Assembly (NCBI GenBank): GCA_947498065.1
Contig: CANMIS010000002.1
Span: 310,001 to 374,000, forward strand
Length of the DNA stretch: 64,000 nucleotides
Source: an uncultured Erythrobacter sp.
Lineage (GTDB): Bacteria; Pseudomonadota; Alphaproteobacteria; Sphingomonadales; Sphingomonadaceae
Direction: 5' to 3'
Both the position numbers and the translations under genes were made by a program. Every line of letters starts with the position of its first letter. Position 1 is the stretch's first letter. Under the pieces are notes generated by a model that ran no database searches, was not told the DNA's origin, and saw only the letters and a program-made list of their open reading frames with translations. Below, one piece after another: positions 8,260-16,079 of this stretch.

Positions 8260-9165
8260 CTATCTGACCACGACCTCGTTCAAATAAATCAATGCCGATC
8301 CTTGCGATGGTTTCAAACTGCCCTCGATCGTGATTGATTCGACATCAAGCGGGTTGAACCTGTGGCAAATTCGCGGCCCTTCATTGCCGAGTACCTGCGC
8401 GACCTGAACCTGTTGGCCTGTCGGAGTTCTGACTTCAATGGTGTAAGTCGCCAAAGGAAAAGCTTCTGGCGTCTGAATAAAAATCTGTTCGATGTCAGTT
8501 TCGGGCCGATCCCATGTAAACGTGACAACGCGGGGCGTATCGCGTTCATTCGCCCAGCTTGAAGTAGAGCCGAAGGAAATGCTCCGGTTTCGGTCCACTA
8601 GATTGTCCTTTGAATAGCAACCGCCGTCTCCAAGGCACAATTCCGTCCCCTCAATTTGTGCCAGTCGAGCGACATTCATCTTGCGCTTAAACATATCGTT
8701 GTCGCATTCGAGATTGCCGACTTCGTAACCTCTCATTTTTTCGATATCAGGAACGAATGCAGCTCTTTGGGGCGCTGCGGCCGGATCAATTTTGGGGACG
8801 TTGTCGCTGCAATAAGATGACCGAACGTCCTGCCCACTCCCCTTTGTGCAGCGCTCTTTGACGAGAAGGTCAAAATCGTAGGCAAAAGCCATTTCATTAA
8901 GGGCAACGTCGAAGCGCTCTTGGCATTTGCTGCTGGCGAGCGAAAACGTTCTATTTTTGCCGAAATCCAGATCCACCCCTTTTTTGGCGAGCCAGTATGG
9001 GTCCACTTTGCAAGCCTCTTCGTCGACGCTGTAGAGTGTTCTCGATCCGACGTCTGCTGCTGCGCCTGCTATTCCATCGAGCATTCCGACCGCTGCCGAC
9101 ACACAACCTGATAAAGCGCCTGTGGCAAGTATGAGTCCAAAAGTTTTTATCGCTCGTGCCATCAT
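8260..9165 (-). CDS. Cys-containing lipoprotein of unknown function (cargo gene x)
   Basis: This 301-residue protein has a signal peptide and a clear lipobox LSGC (Cys near residue 20), so it is probably attached to the outer or inner membrane facing the periplasm. The body has several Cys residues in pairs (CKVD, CQER, CTKG, CSDN, CLGDGGCYS) that could form disulfides. A C-terminal beta-rich region of about 100 residues follows (TFTWDRPETDIEQIFIQTP to the end). The family is not recognised. Its G+C is visibly lower than its neighbours: my count for 8701-8760 is 27/60. It ends 15 bases from the DUF4126 stop, in the same direction as phaZ, and looks horizontally acquired. Confidence 0.75.
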   Translation of the reverse strand: MMARAIKTFGLILATGALSGCVSAAVGMLDGIAGAAADVGSRTLYSVDEEACKVDPYWLAKKGVDLDFGKNRTFSLASSKCQERFDVALNEMAFAYDFDLLVKERCTKGSGQDVRSSYCSDNVPKIDPAAAPQRAAFVPDIEKMRGYEVGNLECDNDMFKRKMNVARLAQIEGTELCLGDGGCYSKDNLVDRNRSISFGSTSSWANERDTPRVVTFTWDRPETDIEQIFIQTPEAFPLATYTIEVRTPTGQQVQVAQVLGNEGPRICHRFNPLDVESITIEGSLKPSQGSALIYLNEVVVR

Positions 9166-9229
9166 CACAACTCCCGCAAGGCCCTAAAACCAAAACACTT
9201 TTGTGAGGTTAAATGGCTTCAAAGTGAAG

Positions 9230-9275
9230 TCAACTATGCGCCGCCACAAACTCTTGCGCCACCGGCGCGGCTCTC
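9230..9275 (-). pseudogene. Remnant: diverged 3' end of a phaZ-like gene
   Basis: Read on the minus strand, the fragment encodes APV-A-Q-EFVAAHS followed by TGA. The intact phaZ at 10232 ends APVVEEFVAAHS and TGA. The first 26 bases (9230-9255) are identical to 10232-10257, after which the copies differ but stay alignable for about 14 more. Nothing upstream resembles the rest of phaZ, so only the tail survives. It directly abuts a remnant of the DUF4126 gene. Confidence 0.8.
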
Positions 9276-9285
9276 GGTTGTCTGA

Positions 9286-9373
9286 AGAAAGCCTGATCGC
9301 GCTCCTGCTACTGCTGTGGGCGCGGCGGGTGATCAAGCGGCTGTTTTTCAGGACGCCGAAGGTTGAGGGTTAG
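9286..9373 (+). pseudogene. Remnant: diverged 3' end of a DUF4126 gene
   Basis: In frame it reads LIALLLLLWARRVIKRLFF-R-T-PK-V-EG and stop. The intact gene ends LLLLWARRVIKRLFF-R-A-PK-I-EG and stop. Over 76 aligned bases (8174-8249 against 9303-9378) I count four substitutions, two of them amino-acid changing but conservative. The fragment lacks a start and the remaining 170 or so codons. Its TAG (9371-9373) overlaps the TAA of the PhyH gene read on the other strand. Confidence 0.85.
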
Positions 9374-10158
9374 GCGAGCGTCCCGATTTGTGCCGCAATG
9401 CTTACACGCGGCATCCGAGATGTGACCATCATGCGGGCTGTCTCCGAGGCATTCGGTGCTGGCGTATGAAGCATCCGCAAATCCATGAGATAAACATCCC
9501 CGGCACGCCCGCTGAGCTCAACCACTTCGAGGTGGACGTCGTCAACTTGGCCTACAAATTCTTTGAGTTGTGATGAGGCAGGCCGGTCTCGGCTGAACAG
9601 GTGCTGGAAGTAGTCTTCCTTCAACAAGAGCTGTTTGACCTTCTTTGACGGGAGGTGTCCGGCGTCGTTTAGAAAACGATGCGAACCCGTGATGACCAAT
9701 GTTGCCCCGCCTCTGGGCTGAACATCATCAATGAATGTGAATGCCTGTAGCCCTGGTGATCTGTCTTTTCCGAGGCGCGGCACGTCGAGATGCCAGACAT
9801 CATGCGGGATGATCCAATCACCCTGAGCCGGAAGAGTGAATAGGATTTGCTGAGCTGGGGCCAAAGGCACGACCGCTTCGCCAATCAAATCACTCGTCAA
9901 GGTGATCAGTTCATCCCCAAAAAGCTGAGGAAAGTCCTCCGATGAGTGGAGTTGGTTCAACATCGCGCGAAATGGTTTTGGCAGGCCAAACCGGCTATGC
10001 GACCTATCCCACACGCCGTCGATCAGCAGACCATGTTCGCGCGCCAGATCGAGTATCGCGTTTCGCGCTCTGTCTATTCTTGCCCGCGGAATGAAACCGT
10101 CGAGCCTTACCAAGCCGCGATTGCGCAATTGATCAGAAAGATCGGCCAAATCCTGCAT
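9370..10158 (-). CDS. PhyH-family Fe(II)/2-oxoglutarate dioxygenase (cargo gene y)
   Basis: This 262-residue protein has the phytanoyl-CoA dioxygenase fold. The proximal metal pair is H123 and D125 in WHLDVPR, and the distal His is H231 in RMLHTPAPN. R242 or R248 could bind 2-oxoglutarate. Length is normal for the family. It would hydroxylate a small organic substrate that cannot be predicted. It lies 74 bases downstream of phaZ in the same direction, with its stop overlapping the duplicated DUF4126 tail. G+C is lower than its neighbours (31/60 in 9541-9600 by my count). It is the second cargo of the mosaic locus. Confidence 0.85.
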   Translation of the reverse strand: MQDLADLSDQLRNRGLVRLDGFIPRARIDRARNAILDLAREHGLLIDGVWDRSHSRFGLPKPFRAMLNQLHSSEDFPQLFGDELITLTSDLIGEAVVPLAPAQQILFTLPAQGDWIIPHDVWHLDVPRLGKDRSPGLQAFTFIDDVQPRGGATLVITGSHRFLNDAGHLPSKKVKQLLLKEDYFQHLFSRDRPASSQLKEFVGQVDDVHLEVVELSGRAGDVYLMDLRMLHTPAPNASETARMMVTSRMPRVSIAAQIGTLA

Positions 10159-10231
10159 CGTGAGCCAAGAATACGATGCAGGCCCTAGCGCCGCAACTGC
10201 GCATGGTCGAACGGCATACTCTGCCGGTTAA

Positions 10232-11479
10232 TCAACTATGCGCCGCCACAAACTCTTCCACCACTGGCGCCACTTTGGTCCGCCAGCGGCTGCCGTTGAA
10301 GATCCCGTAGTGCCCTGCGCCCTCGGCCATGTAGTAGCGCTTTTTCTTCTCCGACAGGCCGGTCGCTAGTTTCAACGCGGCCTTGGTTTGGCCAATCCCT
10401 GAAATGTCATCGCGCTCGCCTTCGATGGCTAGCAAGGCGGTGTCCGTAATCTGGGTAAGATCGACGACCTCGCCCTTATGCTCAAACGTGCCGTTCGGGA
10501 TCGAGTGCTTCTGGAAGACTTCCTCGACCGTTTGGAGATAGAATTCCGCGGTCATATCGCACACGGCGCGATATTCGTCGTAGAAATCCTTGGTCGCATT
10601 CGCGCTGTCATCATCGCCTGCGGTCAGATGTTTAAACATCTCGTAATGGCTCATCATGTGGCTTTGCAGGTTCATGCTCATGAAGGCGGACAGCTGCATA
10701 AAGCCGGGATAGACCTTACGCCCCGCGCCGCGATATTTCATCGGCACGGTGGCGATCACGGAATTGCGGAACCATTCGATCGGGCGCTTCATCGCGTGAT
10801 CATTGACGCTGGTCGGGCTTTCGCGCGTGTCGATTGGCCCGCCCATCATGGTGAGCGTCGCTGGCGCAGCGGGAGATTTGTGCTGGTTCATCAGCGCGGT
10901 CGTCGCAAAGGCGGGGACTGAGGGCTGGCACACAGCTAGCATATGCGGACGTTGGCCCGGCTTTACCGCTTCGATATATTCGAGGAATTCGGTGAGGTAA
11001 TCGATATAGGTGTCGAGGTCGAAATGCCCCTCGTGCAAGGGCACAGTCTTCGCATCGGCCCAATCGGTGATGTAGACCTCAAATTTCTGAAGCATCCGCT
11101 CCACCGTGCCTCGCAGCAGAGTGGCGTAATGGCCGCTCATCGGGGCAACGATCAGCATTTTCGGGCGTGTGTCCTCTTCGGCGCCATCCACCCCATCAAG
11201 GCGGAAGCGCTTAAGATCGCCAAACGGGCGGTTGACCACTGTTGCCTCGATCACCGGCCAGACCGTGCCATCCACGTCGATCTCGGTGATGCCAAAGGCG
11301 GGCTTACCATAATCGGCCGTCGCATGGGCGAACACGTCGAGCGCATTGGCCGTCATCGACATCATGCCCATTTTGGCAAAGGGATTGGCCGGATTGGCCA
11401 TGACCGATGAGCTGATGGATGCGATTGAACTCACTGAATTCATCCAGCTGCGCTGCAATTCATAGGCGTGGTAAAGCAA
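10232..11479 (-). CDS. phaZ: Intracellular polyhydroxyalkanoate (PHB) depolymerase
   Basis: This 415-residue protein matches the PhaZ intracellular depolymerase family (TIGR01849-like). The N-terminal phrase LYHAYELQRSW is typical and supports the TTG start at 11479, which has GGGGA just upstream. The nucleophile region is LAVCQPSVPA with C184. A later acidic site lies in EGERDDISG, and the His is in AEGAGHYGIFNG. It mobilises stored PHB granules in the cytoplasm. Its last codons are duplicated at 9230-9275. A palindrome in the divergent promoter region (11621-11637) may control it. Confidence 0.92.
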   Translation of the reverse strand: MLYHAYELQRSWMNSVSSIASISSSVMANPANPFAKMGMMSMTANALDVFAHATADYGKPAFGITEIDVDGTVWPVIEATVVNRPFGDLKRFRLDGVDGAEEDTRPKMLIVAPMSGHYATLLRGTVERMLQKFEVYITDWADAKTVPLHEGHFDLDTYIDYLTEFLEYIEAVKPGQRPHMLAVCQPSVPAFATTALMNQHKSPAAPATLTMMGGPIDTRESPTSVNDHAMKRPIEWFRNSVIATVPMKYRGAGRKVYPGFMQLSAFMSMNLQSHMMSHYEMFKHLTAGDDDSANATKDFYDEYRAVCDMTAEFYLQTVEEVFQKHSIPNGTFEHKGEVVDLTQITDTALLAIEGERDDISGIGQTKAALKLATGLSEKKKRYYMAEGAGHYGIFNGSRWRTKVAPVVEEFVAAHS

Positions 11480-11620
11480 GTCGTTCCCCTGTTGTGGCTC
11501 AGCGCGAGCGTCGCTGCTGAGATCGTCGGGTCGTCCAAAACCCGTATCGAGCCAAAACTCGTATTAAGAAGGCGCCTCTTTGCTGGGCGCTTGAGGGGTA
11601 TAGGTGGGCCTTTATGAACA

Positions 11621-11637
11621 ATTGTGCAATGCACAAT
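11621..11637. promoter_or_regulatory. Perfect 17-base palindrome, candidate operator
   Basis: ATTGTGCA-A-TGCACAAT is a perfect 8+1+8 palindrome in the 240-base gap between the divergent phaZ and ABC exporter genes. A weaker relative, TGTGCGATTTTTGCAC, lies at about 11678-11693. TGC/GCA-rich palindromes are the known type of site for the PHB regulator PhaR in other alphaproteobacteria. Assignment to PhaR here is an inference from position and composition. Confidence 0.5.
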
Positions 11638-11719
11638 ATTTTACGATTCCACCAGTTTTGGGCGGTTTCGGTGGGAATGTGCGATTTTTGCACGTGAAAA
11701 CCCGCCGGTTTGTCCCTAA

Positions 11720-13600
11720 ATGAGCGGTTCGATGGACGGGGATCTCACACAAGCAGACGACGCTCAGCCGCAAAGACGCGGGCTGTTTGGTCGCGGGCGC
11801 AAAGCGCGCGCGGATGATGGGGCGAGCGAGGCTGCGGAGAAACCGGCAAAATCGCTGCGTCCGCTGCGGATGATCTATTCCACCGCAGCGCAATATCCCA
11901 CGCAAGTCGCATTGGCGCTGATCGCATTGCTGATCACGGCGGGTGCGACTTTGGCCATTCCATGGCGCTTCAAGGTTATCATCGATGAGGCATTTAGCGG
12001 CGGGGCGACCAGCGAACAGATCAATTCGGCGTTCCAATATCTGCTGATGATTGTCGTGGTGCTGGGCATTGGTACGGCGCTGAGATTTTACTTCGTGAGC
12101 TGGATTGGCGAGCGCGTGGTCGCGGATATCCGCCGCGCGGTTCAGCGCAATCTGCTGCGCCAGGCGCCCAGTTTCTATGAGGCGAACAGTCCGAAAGAAA
12201 TCTCCAGCCGGATGACGTCAGACACCGCGGTGATTGAGCAGGTCGTCGGCACCACGGTGTCGATTGCCTTGCGCAACACGCTGATGGCGATTGGCGGCAC
12301 GATCGTGCTTTTCATTCTCCAGCCGCAAATGACGATGGGTCTGATGCTGGTGATACCAGCGGTGATCATACCGATCACGGTGTTTGGACGCCGACTGCGC
12401 AATGTCTCGCGCACCAGCCAGGACCGCGTGGCCGATGTCGGCGCGATGGTCACTGAGGTGTTGGCGGGCATGAAGATCGTGCAAAGCTTCAATCAGGAAG
12501 CGCGCGAGGCGGACCGCTTTGGCGAGGCTGTGGAGGCGACATTCAGCACCGCCAAGCGGCGGATCATGATCCGCGCGGCCATGACTTCCATCATCATCAT
12601 GCTGATCTTTGGCGCGACCACTTTGCTGATGTGGCGCGGCGCAATTGCGGTCAGCGATGGCGCGATTACCGGCGGTACGATCTTCGCATTTGTGATCACC
12701 GGCGGCCTGGTGGCGGGCGCGTTCGGCGCGCTGACAGAGGTGTATGGTGACCTGTTGCGCGGCGCGGGCGCGGCGAGCCGTCTTGCCGAATTGCTCGATG
12801 CGAAACCGACTATTGCCAGCCCAGAGCGCGCGCAGGCCCTGCCCGTGCCACCGCGCGGCAATCTGTCGTTTCGCAATGTCACTTTCCGCTATCCCAGCCG
12901 TCCAGAGGTGGCCGCTCTGCATGACTTCACTTTAGAGGTTGAGCCGGGCGAGACGGTCGCGATTGTCGGCCCATCGGGCGCGGGCAAGTCGACGATCTTC
13001 CAGCTGGTTGAGCGGTTTTACGATCCGCAATCTGGCACCATCCGCTTGGATGGGATTCCCCTGACCAAAGCTGATCCTGCTGACCTGCGCGAGCGGCTCG
13101 CATTGGTGCCGCAGGACGGCGTGCTGTTCAGCGGCAATGCCCGCGACAATCTGCGCTATGGCCGCTGGGATGCCGATGACGAGGCGATTTGGGAGGCCGC
13201 GCGCGCCGCCAATGCCGAAAGCTTCTTGCGCGATCTGCCAAAGGGTCTCGACACTGATCTGGGCGAAGGCGGAACGCAGCTGTCGGGCGGTCAACAGCAA
13301 CGTCTGGCGATTGCGCGCGCATTGCTAAGGGATGCGCCGATCTTGCTGCTCGACGAGGCGACCAGCGCGCTCGATGCCGAAAGCGAACAATTGGTGCAGC
13401 AAGCGCTTGATCAGCTGATGGTCGACCGCACGACTTTAGTCATCGCTCACCGGCTGGCGACCGTGCGCAAAGCGGACCGGATCATCGTGCTGGATGAAGG
13501 CAAGATTGCCGAGCAAGGCACGCATGATGCTTTGGTGAAGGCGGATGGTCTTTACGCGCGGCTGGCGAAGCTCCAATTTGCGAGCAACCAAGCGGCTTAG
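11720..13600 (+). CDS. ABC exporter, fused permease and ATPase (lipid/drug type)
   Basis: This 626-residue half-transporter has a charged N-terminus of about 50 residues, then six membrane helices (about residues 55-350) and an ATPase domain. Walker A is GPSGAGKST at 417-425, the signature LSGGQQQR starts at 521, and Walker B ILLLDEATSALD starts at 541. It should work as a homodimer exporting a lipid or drug-like compound across the inner membrane. The closest family resemblance is MsbA-like type I exporters. The substrate cannot be told. The gene is followed by a 30-bp hairpin element. Confidence 0.9.
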   Translation: MSGSMDGDLTQADDAQPQRRGLFGRGRKARADDGASEAAEKPAKSLRPLRMIYSTAAQYPTQVALALIALLITAGATLAIPWRFKVIIDEAFSGGATSEQINSAFQYLLMIVVVLGIGTALRFYFVSWIGERVVADIRRAVQRNLLRQAPSFYEANSPKEISSRMTSDTAVIEQVVGTTVSIALRNTLMAIGGTIVLFILQPQMTMGLMLVIPAVIIPITVFGRRLRNVSRTSQDRVADVGAMVTEVLAGMKIVQSFNQEAREADRFGEAVEATFSTAKRRIMIRAAMTSIIIMLIFGATTLLMWRGAIAVSDGAITGGTIFAFVITGGLVAGAFGALTEVYGDLLRGAGAASRLAELLDAKPTIASPERAQALPVPPRGNLSFRNVTFRYPSRPEVAALHDFTLEVEPGETVAIVGPSGAGKSTIFQLVERFYDPQSGTIRLDGIPLTKADPADLRERLALVPQDGVLFSGNARDNLRYGRWDADDEAIWEAARAANAESFLRDLPKGLDTDLGEGGTQLSGGQQQRLAIARALLRDAPILLLDEATSALDAESEQLVQQALDQLMVDRTTLVIAHRLATVRKADRIIVLDEGKIAEQGTHDALVKADGLYARLAKLQFASNQAA

Positions 13601-13614
13601 CCTAAGATACGGTA

Positions 13615-13708
13615 GCCACCCGCGCCCTCCACCCTTCCACCCGGAGCCTACCGGGATACCATCCGGGTGGAAGGGTGGAGGGCGCGGGTGGCTCTGGCAC
13701 GCCGATCA
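13615..13708. repeat. Long hairpin repeat element, copy 1
   Basis: The left arm 13615-13644 pairs perfectly over 30 bp with the right arm 13663-13692 around an 18-base loop (13645-13662). The arms carry the core CCTCCACCCTTCCACCCGG. The same element occurs at 23691-23780, where the loop is the exact reverse complement while the right-hand flank GGCACGC-n-GATCAAGA keeps its orientation. It sits 14 bases after the ABC exporter stop and can also terminate transcription. Confidence 0.9.
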
Positions 13709-13839
13709 AGATAACTCCCCTAACCCCAACTAATCGACCAATTGCGACCGCAATCGGACAAACGTCGACTCTGCTTGCCCACGCGGTTTAAAGAGAATGC
13801 CGGACAATTTTGAATAACGATAACCACGGGACTGGTATT

Positions 13840-16038
13840 ATGATCAAACGAACAGCTCTTCTCAGCGCTGGGCTTGCTGGCCTGATGTGCGCCAATCCGG
13901 CACTTGCAGGCGGCGCGCATGACGCGAATGCGGACACCGGCATCGAAACGCTGCTGGACGACACAGCCGCTGAAGGTGCAGCGGACGCAGCGCAAGAGCC
14001 CAGCACGCCGACCATGAGCTTTGGCGCTTGGGGCGTTGATCCTCAGCTGATCTCTACCGATGTCGAGCCGGGCGATGACTTCTTCAAATACGTCAATCAG
14101 AAATGGCTCGATGCAAACCCGCTACCAGCAGAATTCAGCCGCTTCGGCGCGTTCAATCTGCTGCGCGAGAAAAGCACAACCGATGTGAAGGCGCTGATCG
14201 ACGAGCTGGTCGCCAAAGACCCGGCAACGCTCAGCAATGACGAGCAGCGGATTGTGAATGCGCACAACGCTTTCCTCGACACCGCCGCGATTGATGCCGC
14301 TGGCCTTGCTCCGGCACAGCCTTATTTCAACAAGATCATCGCAGCGAGCTCTATGGATGAGCTCGCAATGCTGTGGGCTTCGCCTGGTTATTCATCGCCA
14401 ATCGGCGGGTTTGTAAACGTCGATGCGAAGCAGCCTGACCGCTATGTTGCCTATATCGGCATGGGCGGAATTGGCCTGCCAGACCGCGATTATTACACCG
14501 ACACCAGCGAAAAAGGGCTTGAGACCATCAAGCTCTACAAAGACTATCTCACCTTCCTGTTTGGCGAGGCGGGCTATGCCGATCCGGCGGGCGCAACCGC
14601 TGCCGTTTATGCGTTTGAAGAACGGCTCGCGAAAGAAGTGCTGTGGGACCGCACCGTCAGCCGCAACCGCGACCTCACTTATAACGCCGTGACCAAGGAA
14701 GAAATGGCCGCAATGGCGGGTGATATTCCGGTGGGCGCAATCATGGACAAAATCGGCCTGTCGAAATCGCCGATTTATGTCGTGGGCACCATCCCGCCGA
14801 GCGAAGAGCGGATCAAAGAACTGGGCCTGGATGAGGCGACCGTTGTCAAGATCGGCAAAGGTCTGCCCGGCATGTTTGAAGTGCTGTCCGAAACCGATTT
14901 GGCGACATTGCAGGCGTGGACAATCAAGGAATTCCTCTCAAACAATTCCGCCGTCCTGCCGACGCGTTTCGACACGGCGAGCTTTGAATTCTTCGGCAAG
15001 AAACTGCGCGGCACGCCTGAGCAGCGCCCGCGTTGGAAGCGCGCGATTGACGCGACCGAGGGCGCCTTGGGCGAGCTCGTCGGCAAGAGCTATGTTGAGC
15101 GCTATTTCCCGGCTGAAAACAAAGCCGCGATGGACGAGCTGGTCGCCAATCTACGCCTCGCCATGGCGCAATCCATCGAAGAGATCGATTGGATGGGCGC
15201 GGAAACCAAGGTCGAGGCCAAGGCGAAGCTCGATAGCTTCGATCCCAAGATCGGCTACCGCGACAATCTGGAGACCTATCCCGGCCTTGAGATGACCGCT
15301 GATAATCCGCTGGAAAACGCGATTGCGGCAGGGGCTTGGAACCTCGCTGACAATATCTCCAAGCTGGGCGGGCCGATTGACCGGACCGAGTGGTTTATGA
15401 CCCCGCAAACGGTCAATGCTTATTACAACCCGACCAAGAACGAGATCGTGTTCCCGGCCGCTATCTTGCAGCAGCCATTCTTTGGCGTGAGCGCGGATAT
15501 TGCGGTCAATTACGGCGCGATTGGCGGGGTGATCGGTCACGAAATTGGCCATGGTTTCGACGACCAAGGCTCCAAGTCTGATGGCACCGGCAAGCTGCGC
15601 AATTGGTGGACCGACGAAGACCGCGCCGCCTTTGATGAGCGCGGCGATGCTTTGGTCGCGCAATACAGCGCGTTCTGCCCGTTTGACGAAGGCGAAACCT
15701 GTGTGAATGGCCGCCTGACCCTGGGCGAGAACATCGGCGATGTTGGCGGGCTGTCGCTTGCTTACCGCGCCTATAAGATTGCCACCGCAGGCAAAGACGT
15801 GCCTGTGATCGACGGCTTTACCGGCGATCAGCGCTTCTTCCTTGCTTGGGCGCAAGTTTGGCGCTCGGCGCAGCGTGAAGAGAACTATCGCCTGCGCCTG
15901 CGCACCGGCGCGCACAGCCCAGAGGAATACCGGGTGAACGGCGTCGTGCGCAATCTGGACGCTTGGTACGAAGCCTTCGGCGTCACGGAAGACAACGCGA
16001 TGTACATCCCACCAGAAGAGCGCGTGAAAATCTGGTAG
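13840..16038 (+). CDS. M13-family (neprilysin-like) zinc metallopeptidase, exported
   Basis: This 732-residue protein starts at ATG 13840 with a classical signal peptide (MIKRTALLSAGLAGLM, cleavage after an ALA motif). An upstream in-frame TTG at 13810 would bury the signal. The zinc site is HEIGH at 567-571, and E630 with D634 lie in ENIGD, the diagnostic ExxxD of M13. A VNAYYN substrate-binding motif is present. It degrades oligopeptides in the periplasm or outside the cell. No operon partner is obvious: uppP follows after a hairpin. Confidence 0.93.
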   Translation: MIKRTALLSAGLAGLMCANPALAGGAHDANADTGIETLLDDTAAEGAADAAQEPSTPTMSFGAWGVDPQLISTDVEPGDDFFKYVNQKWLDANPLPAEFSRFGAFNLLREKSTTDVKALIDELVAKDPATLSNDEQRIVNAHNAFLDTAAIDAAGLAPAQPYFNKIIAASSMDELAMLWASPGYSSPIGGFVNVDAKQPDRYVAYIGMGGIGLPDRDYYTDTSEKGLETIKLYKDYLTFLFGEAGYADPAGATAAVYAFEERLAKEVLWDRTVSRNRDLTYNAVTKEEMAAMAGDIPVGAIMDKIGLSKSPIYVVGTIPPSEERIKELGLDEATVVKIGKGLPGMFEVLSETDLATLQAWTIKEFLSNNSAVLPTRFDTASFEFFGKKLRGTPEQRPRWKRAIDATEGALGELVGKSYVERYFPAENKAAMDELVANLRLAMAQSIEEIDWMGAETKVEAKAKLDSFDPKIGYRDNLETYPGLEMTADNPLENAIAAGAWNLADNISKLGGPIDRTEWFMTPQTVNAYYNPTKNEIVFPAAILQQPFFGVSADIAVNYGAIGGVIGHEIGHGFDDQGSKSDGTGKLRNWWTDEDRAAFDERGDALVAQYSAFCPFDEGETCVNGRLTLGENIGDVGGLSLAYRAYKIATAGKDVPVIDGFTGDQRFFLAWAQVWRSAQREENYRLRLRTGAHSPEEYRVNGVVRNLDAWYEAFGVTEDNAMYIPPEERVKIW

Positions 16039-16049
16039 AGTGTTGACTT

Positions 16050-16079
16050 GGCCCGCGGTTCAGTCTTGGACCGCGGGCC
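16050..16079 (+). promoter_or_regulatory. Perfect 10-bp hairpin abutting the uppP start codon
   Basis: GGCCCGCGGT (16050-16059) pairs with ACCGCGGGCC (16070-16079), loop 10 bases, and the next base is the A of the uppP ATG. No T-run follows, so it is a weak terminator at best. Any ribosome-binding site of uppP would be inside or hidden by the stem. Confidence 0.6.
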
